A DNA stretch of 64,000 bases from LZORAL124-50-18 sp051208045 (GTDB lineage Bacteria > Pseudomonadota > Gammaproteobacteria > Pseudomonadales > Oleiphilaceae): the NCBI GenBank assembly GCA_051208045.1, contig JBPJFY010000009.1, forward strand, positions 102,304-166,303, in the 5' to 3' direction. A model generated the notes under the pieces. The model saw nothing but the letters and a program-made list of their open reading frames with translations, made no database searches and was not told the DNA's origin. Below are positions 51,794-60,199 of this stretch, in pieces; the stretch's first letter is position 1, and each line of letters starts with the position of its first letter. The translations under genes and the position numbers were made by a program.

Positions 51794-52777
51794 ATGGATA
51801 ACAGCAGTGAAGAAATGACCAAAATTGTCAGTAAAGTGCTGGTACATGAGTTTGATGCTGACGTATTGGCCAAGTTGAAAACGGTGTGTACCGCGAACAA
51901 CCTTGTGGGGCTCAAAGATGCCTCTGAGAATATTGACGATATTCTGAACTCCAATATCGACCTCGGCGCGATCTTCCTCGCGGAGAAATACTCGGAGACC
52001 GGTGAATCGGGCTGCGCATTGTGCCAGCGCATCGGTAAGCTTCGGCCGGAACTGCCCATTTTTCTGCGGCGGGACGCTGGGGCGAGTGAGCCTCTTGACC
52101 CGGCCATTGAGCAGATTGTTGCCGGCACCTACACCATAGATGATATCGATTCGTTACAAAAATTAATCGATGAGTATGTGTTCAGCATGTATTATCCGAC
52201 CGAGCTGGCGCAAGGGATTCAGGAAATCTCCTCGCAGGCATTCAACGGCATGATGCATGATATGGCGGTGAGTTGTGACTTGCCGTATCTGGTGAAAGAT
52301 CAGATCATCTACGGTGACCTGTTCAGTCTGATTCCGCTGGAAAGTTCCTGGTGTCGAGGCTACATGATGTTGCAGGCGGTTGAGCCGATGGTGTCGGATG
52401 CCATTCGCGCGTCTAACGCGGGGCTGGATGCGTCGGACCCCAGCTTCAAAGATACGAATGCGATTTTGAATGAGTTGACCAATATGATTTGGGGAGGCAT
52501 CAAGGCCCGCTACTTTTCAACAAAAGAGAGCCTGGATGAAGCGCATCGTACGCAAGTGCCGATCATCGTGGATCATCAGCATAAATTCATTTCTTTCGGA
52601 TCGACAGAACCCCAGCTATGCTTCAAGTACACATTGAAGGACCCGGAAGGCAAAACGCCGGACATCGTGTTTTTCCAGCGCTTGATATTCAACCTGGCCT
52701 GGTCGCCGGATAAGTTCCAGGAGAGCAACCAGACCGTGGAAAGCTTTGTGGAAAGTGGTGAGCTGGAGTTCTTTTAG
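51794..52777 (+). CDS. Degenerate receiver fused to CheX-like domain
   Basis: A 327-residue protein. Residues about 10-125 look like a receiver fold without the acidic phosphorylation site: strand 1 reads KVLVHEFD, and strand 3 reads AIFLAEKY where an aspartate is expected. The rest is CheX-like, with the E-x-x-N pair near 226-229 (NELTNMIWGGIKARY). It ends in ESGELEFF, almost the same tail as the preceding protein. AGGGAG lies six bases before the ATG. It may be a regulated or targeting version of the CheX phosphatase. Confidence 0.72.
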   Translation: MDNSSEEMTKIVSKVLVHEFDADVLAKLKTVCTANNLVGLKDASENIDDILNSNIDLGAIFLAEKYSETGESGCALCQRIGKLRPELPIFLRRDAGASEPLDPAIEQIVAGTYTIDDIDSLQKLIDEYVFSMYYPTELAQGIQEISSQAFNGMMHDMAVSCDLPYLVKDQIIYGDLFSLIPLESSWCRGYMMLQAVEPMVSDAIRASNAGLDASDPSFKDTNAILNELTNMIWGGIKARYFSTKESLDEAHRTQVPIIVDHQHKFISFGSTEPQLCFKYTLKDPEGKTPDIVFFQRLIFNLAWSPDKFQESNQTVESFVESGELEFF

Positions 52778-52857
52778 GACGTGGATGGGCAGGCTCAGCC
52801 GTGACCCGAACACCGACAAGTTAACGTGATAGACAAAGAGTAATTGAGAGTAAAACT

Positions 52858-53226
52858 ATGGCACAAATATTGGTCGTGGACGATTCCGCTACAGTAAGAA
52901 ATGAAGTGAGCGCTTTTCTCAAAGGCCAGGGCTTATCGGTAGAAGTGGCTGTCGACGGAAAAGATGGTCTGGCGAAACTGAAAGCCGACAGCCAGGTGAA
53001 ACTGGTGATCTCGGACGTAAACATGCCGAATATGGATGGCTTGACCATGGCTGAGAAAATTCGTGGCGAGTTAGGCAACAATGGCGTAAACATCATTATG
53101 CTCACCACCGAAAGTGATCCTCGAATGAAAGATCGCGGCAAGGCGGCTGGCGTGAAGGGTTGGATTGTGAAACCGTTCAAAGGCGATGCTGTGATTGGCG
53201 GCATTAAGAAGATGGTAGGGGCGTAA
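52858..53226 (+). CDS. CheY-like response regulator
   Basis: A 122-residue single receiver: D8, D9, phospho-acceptor D53 (ISDVNMP), T83 and K105 are all present, as in CheY of chemotaxis. Last gene of the operon, about 80 bases after the receiver-CheX fusion. It probably accepts phosphate from the Hpt of the divergent kinase and is reset by the CheX-like proteins. No flagellar switch genes are present to show the target. Confidence 0.9.
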   Translation: MAQILVVDDSATVRNEVSAFLKGQGLSVEVAVDGKDGLAKLKADSQVKLVISDVNMPNMDGLTMAEKIRGELGNNGVNIIMLTTESDPRMKDRGKAAGVKGWIVKPFKGDAVIGGIKKMVGA

Positions 53227-53339
53227 CCGCTCTGGCAAACGCTTCGTCGCGGTATCCGGCACGCAGCAGTGTGTCGGGTATGCGCTCCGCAATCAGGGCA
53301 TCTGGCTGCATTCTGTGTAGCTGTATTCAGAGCTTCTGG

Positions 53340-53552
53340 CTACATGGCCAGCTCGTAAGCCAGATGCATCAGTTGCGCTGACTGAATTCCCTGAATTTTC
53401 TCCTGCACCATGTCTTTTGCATAACCCGCACAGTTCCCACAACAGTTGCCTACACCCAGTGACCGGCTGACGTCCTTGAAGTTGCTGGCGCCTTCCAGAA
53501 TAGCAGTGTCAATGTCTCGATCGGTGATTCCGTGGCAGATACATACAAGCAT
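53340..53552 (-). CDS. bfd: Bacterioferritin-associated ferredoxin
   Basis: A 70-residue Bfd-type [2Fe-2S] ferredoxin with the four ligands C4, C6, C38 and C41 (CICHG and GNCCGNCAGYA). Bfd binds bacterioferritin and passes electrons to its core so that iron is released under iron starvation. The bacterioferritin genes lie 6.4 kb away. The gene is divergent from the heme receptor, with Fur-box-like palindromes between them. Confidence 0.93.
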   Translation of the reverse strand: MLVCICHGITDRDIDTAILEGASNFKDVSRSLGVGNCCGNCAGYAKDMVQEKIQGIQSAQLMHLAYELAM

Positions 53553-53584
53553 GTGTTTTCTGTCCTGTGATTTTTAATATCAAT

Positions 53585-53639
53585 CTCATTATATGGAAAT
53601 GAGAAGTAATATCAATTACAGATGAGAAATATTTTCATT
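53585..53639. promoter_or_regulatory. Two Fur-box-like palindromes near bfd
   Basis: Two imperfect inverted repeats in AT-rich DNA upstream of bfd: CTCATT/AATGAG at 53585-53603, and a second at 53621-53639 centred on GAGAAATATTTTC. They fit repression of bfd by Fur under iron-rich conditions. Confidence 0.5.
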
Positions 53640-53703
53640 TCCTTGATTTCCGTCAACTCATAAAGTGTAAACAAGAATTATTTGCATTTGTGATGCGGGC
53701 ATG

Positions 53704-53709
53704 CCTATA
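53704..53709 (+). promoter_or_regulatory. Putative -10 element of the heme uptake operon
   Basis: CCTATACTG, directly upstream of the strongest Fur box. Confidence 0.4.
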
Positions 53710-53718
53710 CTGTGTGCG

Positions 53719-53737
53719 AATGATAATTAATATCATT
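53719..53737. promoter_or_regulatory. Fur box upstream of heme receptor
   Basis: The 19-base palindrome AATGATAATTAATATCATT matches the GATAAT-type Fur consensus with perfect symmetry of AATGATA/TATCATT. It lies just after the -10 element, in a position to block transcription. Confidence 0.8.
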
Positions 53738-53771
53738 TAACGCTTTGTTTCGTCTGTATAGTTTGAATAGC

Positions 53772-55880
53772 ATGAACGTATTACATTCTCAGGATTTGCT
53801 GCGCTCTCAGTTGAGGACGTCGCTGGTTTTTGTCGGCACGCTTGCGTCGGGCGTGGCCTTTTCGCACTTGGTCTCTGCGGAAGTGGCTAACGGTTCGGTA
53901 AATCCTCGCATTGATGACATGGAGGAGGTGGTGATCACGGGCACCCGTACCGAAAAGGCGTTGGCCGACACGCCGGTTCGGACCGAGGTGGTGACCAGAA
54001 AAGAAATTGAACTGAAACACGCGCAGGATTTGAAACAGGCCATCGAAGGTGTGCCCGGCGTGATGCTCAAAAAAATCCACGGCAAAACCGGGTATGAGGC
54101 CTGGCTCCAGGGCGTAAGTTCTGATCGCGTGTTGGTGTTAGTGAATGGTGAGCCCGTGGCAAAAAGCACGGGCTCAACCGCCGATCTGACCCAGATTGGG
54201 ATGGCGGGTGTCGCCCGAGTCGAAATCGTAAAAGGTGCCACATCTGCGCTCTACGGGAGTGCGGCCATGGGCGGGGTAATCAATGTGATTACCGATCAGC
54301 CCAAAGCAGGGTGGCACTATGACGCCCAAGTGCAAGGCGGTGGTTACTCTGGCCGGCAGCAGGACGGTCACGCGACTGAAGTGGGCGGTTCCAGCGCATC
54401 CGGCAGCCTCTCCGGCAAAAAAGGGTCTGTGTCCGGGGATATGTTCTTCGATGTTCGTGCGACAGAGGGGTACTCGTTGACGCCGGGCAGTTGGGACCAG
54501 CAAGGCCCCGAAGGGCAGAAGCAGAATGTGGGTGGAACATTAGTGGTGGATGTCGCGCCAGTCACGGGGAACCGGGTTCAGGGCGAACTTTCGGTGCATG
54601 CCGCACAGTATGACGAAGATACATCGAGTCGTTACAGTACGAACGCGGGTGGTAAAAGTATTCGATACCGGAAAACGGAGCGCGCAACAACTCAGCGTGC
54701 CCGCCTGGGGAGCAAAGTGGACCTGAGTGAGGCGGCGGATCTGGCGATTCAGTTGCTGCATGAAACCTTTGATGACACCACGTCTCAGGATGCGGTGGCA
54801 ACCCCGTTTTCAGATCAGCAACGCACGGCAGAGATGCAAACCCGCAAAGCATCTGCCCAATGGAATCAAGCGGTAGGAAGTGCGCACCTGTTAACCTTTG
54901 GTGCAGAATACTTCTCGGAGTCGTTGGCCCAGACCCGGGTGAAGGCGTCTGCGGAAGGTCAGCGGAGTCGCATTACCGAAATTGACGCCGGGAGCGAGCG
55001 CTCCAATCACGTCCTGTATTTTCAGGACGATTACCTGCTTACGGACAGCGTCGAACTGTTACCGGGATTTCGTTATCAATACGACAGTGACTTTGGCGGC
55101 TACTTTGCCCCCAAGGTCAACGGACGCTGGGATTTGCCGGGTACTGCCTGGATGACGCCTTTCCTGCGCTTTGGGGTAGGCCGAGGGTATCGGGTGCCCA
55201 ATTTGAAAGAGCGATATTATGTGTTTGACCACAGCCACCTGGGATACATGGTTCTGGGGAATCCGGATTTAGCGCCAGAAACATCGAACAGTTACCAGTT
55301 GGGTTGGGGGGCAGAGATGGCGCAGCAGGTGAATCTGGATGTGACGCTATTCTACAACCGGCTGAAAGGGCTAATTGTTACCCGCACGGACGACGTCGCA
55401 TCGGCCCAGCAAGGGCTGCTGATCAACCGCTACGCCAATATAGATTCCGCCAGAACGGCGGGGGTGGAGCTGGCCGTCGCACAGCAGCACGCGGATGTCC
55501 CCCTGTTGAACGCGTGGCTCGATTTTTCGGCCGGTTACACCTGGCTTGATTCAGAAGATCTGTCCACGGGGAAGACCCTGAATCGGCGTCCAGAGCATCA
55601 GCTGAAGGTGAATATGACGCTTCACCCGAACCCGACTCTGATGACGCTCAGCGTATACGCCACCTGGCAAAGTAAAGAGTTTTATGATGTTGCGAATACC
55701 GTGGAATCTCCGTCCTACAGCACGTTTGACATCAAGGTGAACTACCCCTGGCAGCACGGCATCACGCTGTTTGGTGGGGTGGATAATCTGGGTGACGTGC
55801 AGAAAGACGCCGGCAATCCACAGGATCTTCGCCCGGAAGATGGGCGTTATTTTTACGCAGGTATTCGCATCTCCTCCTGA
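53772..55880 (+). CDS. TonB-dependent heme receptor
   Basis: About 702 residues. It has a signal peptide (RTSLVFVGTLASGVAFSHLVSAEV), a TonB box-like MEEVVITGTR, a plug with VEIVKGATSALYGSAAMGGVINVI, and a barrel with RVPNLKERYYVFDHSHLGY and GNPDLAPE, which resembles the FRAP/NPNL region of heme receptors. It is the first gene of an operon encoding HmuY-like, HemS/HmuS and HmuTUV proteins, which supports heme as substrate. The ATG at 53772 was chosen; the upstream TTG in frame lies next to the Fur box. Confidence 0.9.
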   Translation: MNVLHSQDLLRSQLRTSLVFVGTLASGVAFSHLVSAEVANGSVNPRIDDMEEVVITGTRTEKALADTPVRTEVVTRKEIELKHAQDLKQAIEGVPGVMLKKIHGKTGYEAWLQGVSSDRVLVLVNGEPVAKSTGSTADLTQIGMAGVARVEIVKGATSALYGSAAMGGVINVITDQPKAGWHYDAQVQGGGYSGRQQDGHATEVGGSSASGSLSGKKGSVSGDMFFDVRATEGYSLTPGSWDQQGPEGQKQNVGGTLVVDVAPVTGNRVQGELSVHAAQYDEDTSSRYSTNAGGKSIRYRKTERATTQRARLGSKVDLSEAADLAIQLLHETFDDTTSQDAVATPFSDQQRTAEMQTRKASAQWNQAVGSAHLLTFGAEYFSESLAQTRVKASAEGQRSRITEIDAGSERSNHVLYFQDDYLLTDSVELLPGFRYQYDSDFGGYFAPKVNGRWDLPGTAWMTPFLRFGVGRGYRVPNLKERYYVFDHSHLGYMVLGNPDLAPETSNSYQLGWGAEMAQQVNLDVTLFYNRLKGLIVTRTDDVASAQQGLLINRYANIDSARTAGVELAVAQQHADVPLLNAWLDFSAGYTWLDSEDLSTGKTLNRRPEHQLKVNMTLHPNPTLMTLSVYATWQSKEFYDVANTVESPSYSTFDIKVNYPWQHGITLFGGVDNLGDVQKDAGNPQDLRPEDGRYFYAGIRISS

Positions 55881-55931
55881 GCGGCGCTGACTCAACCCGG
55901 TGCCTATCTACACTTGATCAAAGAGAAACGT

Positions 55932-57128
55932 ATGAACAATGTAATCAAAGTAAACGCGGTATCGCGCCGCTTGGGTGTTGCAGCCTGGGTGACCAGTTCG
56001 ATTTTCCTGGCGGGGTGCGGCGGCAGCAGTTCCGATACACAAAGTGTGAGTCAGCCAGGCACACAGGTGCCGGCAACTCCCTTTGAGGAGCGTATTATCA
56101 ATGCCTCGTCCTATACCGAATACACGTACTTTAATCTGGACTCAGGAAGCGTGGTGCCATTGACGGATGCCGATGCGGCCAGTTCGGATGCGTGGCACAT
56201 TGCGTTTCGCCGCAATCAGATGAAATTGAATGGCGGAGCGTCCGGGCCGGGCGCTGTTGCCGGTGCGCTCGCCGCAGAGGCGAATGCATTTTACGATGGC
56301 GATGGAGTCGCTGTGGCGAACGTTTTTCTCAATGCTACCCCGGATGCCTACGAAACAGAATTGCTGGCTGACTATGCAATGGATTCGTTGAGTTTTGTAC
56401 AGGATGAACAGCGGTCTGCCATTCAAGGCCCGGAAAGCATAACCGGTACGCAGATGGATATGGGCTGGTACCTGTATGATCTGGCGACGCATCAGATTTC
56501 CGTTAATCCGGAAACCTGGTGGTTGATTCGTTCCGCAGCAGGGGACAGTTATGCCCGGTTTCATGCAACAGAGCTGACCTATGACCGAAGCGCCGGACTG
56601 GCCGCCACTTTTGTTTTTGACGTGCAACCTGCCGGGGCCTCGCAATTTATTGAGCAGGCGACTTTTCAGGCCGGCATCCCGGCGGCAGGCGGCGCGCACT
56701 GCTTTGATATGGACGGTGGGACGCCGGTGGATTGCGCCGCCGATGGCTGGGATCTCAAGCTTGAAGTGACCGGGCGCAACTGGCGGCTGTGGACGAACGG
56801 CGGGATCTCCGGCGGGGGGCAGGGCGGAGCGTTCGGGCCATTTACCACAGAGGAAGCTCAGGCGTATGTCGCTGGCGACCTCAGCCCTGCGGGCGCTTCC
56901 ATCGTGTCGCACTACGCCCAGGATCATCATGCCGGCCTGTTCGCTGCTCACAGCTGGTATGCCTACAACCTTGCCGGTGGTCACAAACTCTGGCCGAACT
57001 ACCGGGTGTATATGATTGATACAAACCGTGCCGATGCAACAGCACCCAAATACAGGCTCCAGGTGACCAATTATTATTCTGATGCCGGTGTGAGTGGCCA
57101 TCCCAATATCCGCTATCTGGCGCAATAA
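55932..57128 (+). CDS. hmuY: HmuY-like heme-binding lipoprotein
   Basis: About 398 residues. A lipoprotein signal peptide with lipobox SIFLAGC is followed by a G/S-rich linker. The body matches the HmuY family: YTYFNLDSGSVV, SSDAWHIAFRRNQMKLNGG, and a repeat in the second half around FPF-type SHYAQDHHAGLFAAHSWYAYNL and RVYMIDT. HmuY was first described in Porphyromonas as an outer-membrane hemophore that hands heme to its TonB receptor. Here it lies 51 bases after the receptor gene, the same pairing. The family is about 200 residues in Porphyromonas, so this version is longer. Confidence 0.82.
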   Translation: MNNVIKVNAVSRRLGVAAWVTSSIFLAGCGGSSSDTQSVSQPGTQVPATPFEERIINASSYTEYTYFNLDSGSVVPLTDADAASSDAWHIAFRRNQMKLNGGASGPGAVAGALAAEANAFYDGDGVAVANVFLNATPDAYETELLADYAMDSLSFVQDEQRSAIQGPESITGTQMDMGWYLYDLATHQISVNPETWWLIRSAAGDSYARFHATELTYDRSAGLAATFVFDVQPAGASQFIEQATFQAGIPAAGGAHCFDMDGGTPVDCAADGWDLKLEVTGRNWRLWTNGGISGGGQGGAFGPFTTEEAQAYVAGDLSPAGASIVSHYAQDHHAGLFAAHSWYAYNLAGGHKLWPNYRVYMIDTNRADATAPKYRLQVTNYYSDAGVSGHPNIRYLAQ

Positions 57129-57158
57129 GTATTCCGACGTAAACAGGAGAAATGGACG

Positions 57159-58208
57159 ATGAATTCAGCGGTTGGGCACAACTTGAAAACTGCCTGGTTT
57201 CAATTAAAGGAAGCCAATCCAAAACTGCGCATACGTAATGCCGCGAACTTGCTCCGGGTGAGTGAGTATGAGCTGCTTCTCACTGGGTTAGGGGTGAAAT
57301 TGATCCATCTTGATCCGCGATTTGGTGAAATGCTTCAAGCGCTGCAGTCGGTGGGTGACGTGATGGCGCTTACTCGAAATGAGCAGGTAGTGCACGAAAA
57401 ACACGGAACGTACACGGATTTTCGCATCACCGGGCAGGGAAGCATGGGCATCTGCCTGGGGGAGATCGATCTGCGCGTCTTTTTCCATCAGTGGCGGTAC
57501 GCGCTGTGCGTGCGGGAAGCCAGCGGCGACACACCGCGGGAGAGCATTCAATTCTTCGATGGGGAAGGCAGTGCCGTGCACAAAGTCTATCAAACCGGTC
57601 GAACGGATCGCGAGGCCTGGCGAAAACTGGTGGATAATTTTTCGGCGCGGTGTCAGATACCGGAGTTTGAGTTGGTTGCCCGGCAACCACCTGACTACCC
57701 CCAAGCCGGGCAGCGATCCCCGAAAGACGTTCGCGACGCCTGGGAAGCGCTGAAAGATGTGCATCATTTTCATGCCATGCTGAAGCGACTGGGCATTTCA
57801 CGCATGGAAGCATTGTCGTTGGTTGGTGAGGATTATGCACAACCGTTGACCCTGAGTGACGCGGAGCAGTCTCTGCGGCTTGCCCAGCAACGCGGTGTGT
57901 CGCTGATGCTGTTTGTCGGTAATGCCGGCGTGGTGCAGATCCATACGGGCTGCATCCATAAATTGTTGCGAGTCGGCCCCTGGTTCAACGTGTTGGACCC
58001 GAAATTCAATCTGCACCTCAACACAGAGCAAATCGCCTCCGTTTGGCTTGTGCGTCGCCCGTCCAGTGACGGCATCATCTCTTCTCTGGAAATGTACAAT
58101 GTTGACCAGGAACTCGTGCTGACACTGTTTGGCGAGCGAAAGCCAGGGCAAGTAGAGCAGGCGGACTGGCAGCAGTTGCTGTCGGACCTGGAGCAGAGAG
58201 CATGGTAG
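57159..58208 (+). CDS. hmuS: Heme-binding/degrading protein, HemS/HmuS family
   Basis: A 349-residue cytoplasmic protein of the usual length for HemS/HmuS with two related halves (LLTGLGVKLIHLDP... and MLFVGNAGVVQIHTG...). The segment VGPWFNVLDPKFNLHL is a clear family signature. It accepts incoming heme and degrades or traffics it to release iron. Its last codons overlap the start of hmuT by seven bases. Confidence 0.9.
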   Translation: MNSAVGHNLKTAWFQLKEANPKLRIRNAANLLRVSEYELLLTGLGVKLIHLDPRFGEMLQALQSVGDVMALTRNEQVVHEKHGTYTDFRITGQGSMGICLGEIDLRVFFHQWRYALCVREASGDTPRESIQFFDGEGSAVHKVYQTGRTDREAWRKLVDNFSARCQIPEFELVARQPPDYPQAGQRSPKDVRDAWEALKDVHHFHAMLKRLGISRMEALSLVGEDYAQPLTLSDAEQSLRLAQQRGVSLMLFVGNAGVVQIHTGCIHKLLRVGPWFNVLDPKFNLHLNTEQIASVWLVRRPSSDGIISSLEMYNVDQELVLTLFGERKPGQVEQADWQQLLSDLEQRAW

Positions 58209-59128
58209 GAAGGCTTCGCTCCAAATGCCATCGGCTTCTAGGCCTCATCTGCTGCCTCGGTCTGTCCGGCGCTGTGTTAAGCAGTGAGGTGGGGCGTGGA
58301 GAGATCGAGATCCCACGATTGGTCAGTATTGATGGCGCTATTACCGAAATCATCTACGCTTTGGGCGGAGATTCCCGCCTGGTTGGGGTGGATACCACCA
58401 GTCGTTATCCTGTGGCGGCGACAACGCTGCCCAGCGTGGGCTACATGCGTAACCTTTCGCCGGAAGGTGTGCTGTCACTCTCGCCGTCCGGGGTGATTGT
58501 GTCCTCGGACGCGGGCCCGGAAGCCGTGCTGCAACACATCGCTCATGCTGGCGTGCCTGTGCACCGAATCCCCAGCGAGCATTCCGTCGCGGGGGTGCTG
58601 AAAAAGGTTCACGGGGTGGCCAGCGTCTTGGGGAAGTCGTCAGAGGGCGAAGCGCTTGCCTCGGCGATCCAGCAGGCGGTGATGTCGATCAGGCGACAGG
58701 TGCCATCCTTGGAGGAACAGGCCGCGCCAACCGTACTGCTTCTGCTGTCAGCTGGCGGGCGCGGGCTCCTGATGGCGGGTGAACACACCCAGGGCGACGC
58801 TTTGATCGGCGTGTTGGGGGGTAAAAATGTCGCCACAGGGTTCACCAGCTACAAACCTCTGACGCCAGAAGGCGCATTGAATCTGGCCCCGGACGTACTG
58901 GTGGTGGCAGAAACCGGCAAGGGGGCATTTCATCTGGAATCCTATCCCTTTCTGGCACACACGCCGGCAGTGCAGCAGGGGCGTTGGGTCGTCGCTGACA
59001 GTATGCTGTTACTCGGCTTTGGGCCAAGATTGCCCGAAGCGCTGGAGCTCTTGCTGCCCGTACTCTATCCGGAACCGGAACCGGAACCGGAACCTGCGCC
59101 TGCGGGTGCTGTGGCGCTGGCACCATGA
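58202..59128 (+). CDS. hmuT: Periplasmic heme-binding protein of the ABC importer
   Basis: A 308-residue protein with a signal peptide (LLGLICCLGLSGAVLSSE) and a cluster A-2/HmuT-type binding fold (VSIDGAITEIIYALGGDSRLVGVDTTSRYP, given here in two blocks VSIDGAITEIIYALGG and DSRLVGVDTTSRYP). It would carry heme to HmuU. The C-terminus is unusual: a PEPEPEPE run encoded by four CCGGAA repeats at 59069-59092. It overlaps hmuS upstream and hmuU downstream (ATGA). Confidence 0.9.
   Translation: MVGRLRSKCHRLLGLICCLGLSGAVLSSEVGRGEIEIPRLVSIDGAITEIIYALGGDSRLVGVDTTSRYPVAATTLPSVGYMRNLSPEGVLSLSPSGVIVSSDAGPEAVLQHIAHAGVPVHRIPSEHSVAGVLKKVHGVASVLGKSSEGEALASAIQQAVMSIRRQVPSLEEQAAPTVLLLLSAGGRGLLMAGEHTQGDALIGVLGGKNVATGFTSYKPLTPEGALNLAPDVLVVAETGKGAFHLESYPFLAHTPAVQQGRWVVADSMLLLGFGPRLPEALELLLPVLYPEPEPEPEPAPAGAVALAP
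59069..59092 (+). repeat. CCGGAA hexanucleotide repeat, four units
   Basis: Four perfect CCGGAA units inside the 3' end of hmuT, coding PEPEPEPE. Slippage would add or remove PE pairs without changing the frame. Confidence 0.9.
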
Positions 59129-60171
59129 TTCGGCGGCATCGGCCATTGTTCCTGGGAGGACTGGTGTGCCTGCTCGCGCTGCTGTGTGCCGCCGCATTGA
59201 CCTCTGGCCCGGTAGGGCTGTCGGCGCAGTGGGTACTTGAGGTCATCGTGCACAAACTGGGTGGTGAGGTGTCATCGATTCCTGCGTCCATGCAGTATGT
59301 GGTCTGGGAGCTGCGCTTTCCCCGGTTACTGCTCGCTTGTCTGGTGGGGGCTGCACTGGCCTGTGCCGGTGCTGCGATTCAAGGCTTGTTCCGAAACCCC
59401 CTGGCCGATCCCGGCTTGATTGGTGTGGCCAGTGGTGCTGCATTGGGGGCGGTCTCGGTGATTGTTCTGGGGGCAAGTCAATTGAGCGCCTGGGTGTCCT
59501 GGGCGGGGGCCTGGGCGCTGCCTGGCGCGGCTTTTTTGGGCGGACTGACGGTGACACTGGTGACCTACCGCATTGCAACGCGCGCAGGGGAAACGCATGT
59601 GGCGGTGCTGCTGCTGTGTGGCATCGCGATCAATGTGGTTGCGGGCGCAGCCACCGGATTATTGATCTATCTGGCAGACGATGCCCAGCTGCGTACCATC
59701 ACGTTCTGGAGCATGGGGAGTCTGGCGCAGGCGACCTGGCAGGATGTGCTTCTGGTGGCTCCGCTCATTTTATGCTGTTTGGTGGTGTTGCCGTTTTGTG
59801 CCCGCACGTTGAATGGCATGCTGCTGGGTGAAAATGTCGCGGGGCATCTTGGGCTTCCTGTAGTGTGGGTGAAAAGGGGCATAATCGTGTTGACGGCGTT
59901 ACTTGTGGGGGGCGCTGTGGCCGTGTCTGGTTTGATCGGATTCATTGGGTTGGTTGTGCCCCATATGGTGCGGCTGTTAATCGGGCCCGACCATCGATTT
60001 GTCCTTCCGGGCGCGATGCTTGGAGGCGCTGTCCTCCTGGTTGCCGGAGACTGGTTGGCCAGAACGCTGGTCGCCCCGGCGGAACTGCCCATTGGCTTAA
60101 TCATGTCACTCATCGGTGGGCCGTTCTTTTTGTTTCTGCTGTTAGGCGGGCGAAGGATTCAAGCAGCGTAA
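59125..60171 (+). CDS. hmuU: Heme ABC transporter permease (FecCD/BtuC family)
   Basis: A 348-residue protein with about nine or ten membrane segments and the FecCD signatures RLPRLLLA-like (ELRFPRLLLACLVGAALA), GLFRNPLADPGLIGVASGA and GLIGFIGLVVPHMVRLL with the GP-D-H-R sequence. It forms the membrane channel with HmuV. ATGA overlap with hmuT indicates coupled translation. Confidence 0.92.
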   Translation: MIRRHRPLFLGGLVCLLALLCAAALTSGPVGLSAQWVLEVIVHKLGGEVSSIPASMQYVVWELRFPRLLLACLVGAALACAGAAIQGLFRNPLADPGLIGVASGAALGAVSVIVLGASQLSAWVSWAGAWALPGAAFLGGLTVTLVTYRIATRAGETHVAVLLLCGIAINVVAGAATGLLIYLADDAQLRTITFWSMGSLAQATWQDVLLVAPLILCCLVVLPFCARTLNGMLLGENVAGHLGLPVVWVKRGIIVLTALLVGGAVAVSGLIGFIGLVVPHMVRLLIGPDHRFVLPGAMLGGAVLLVAGDWLARTLVAPAELPIGLIMSLIGGPFFLFLLLGGRRIQAA

Positions 60172-60199
60172 GTTCTATGAAAATCAGGAGAATACAACC

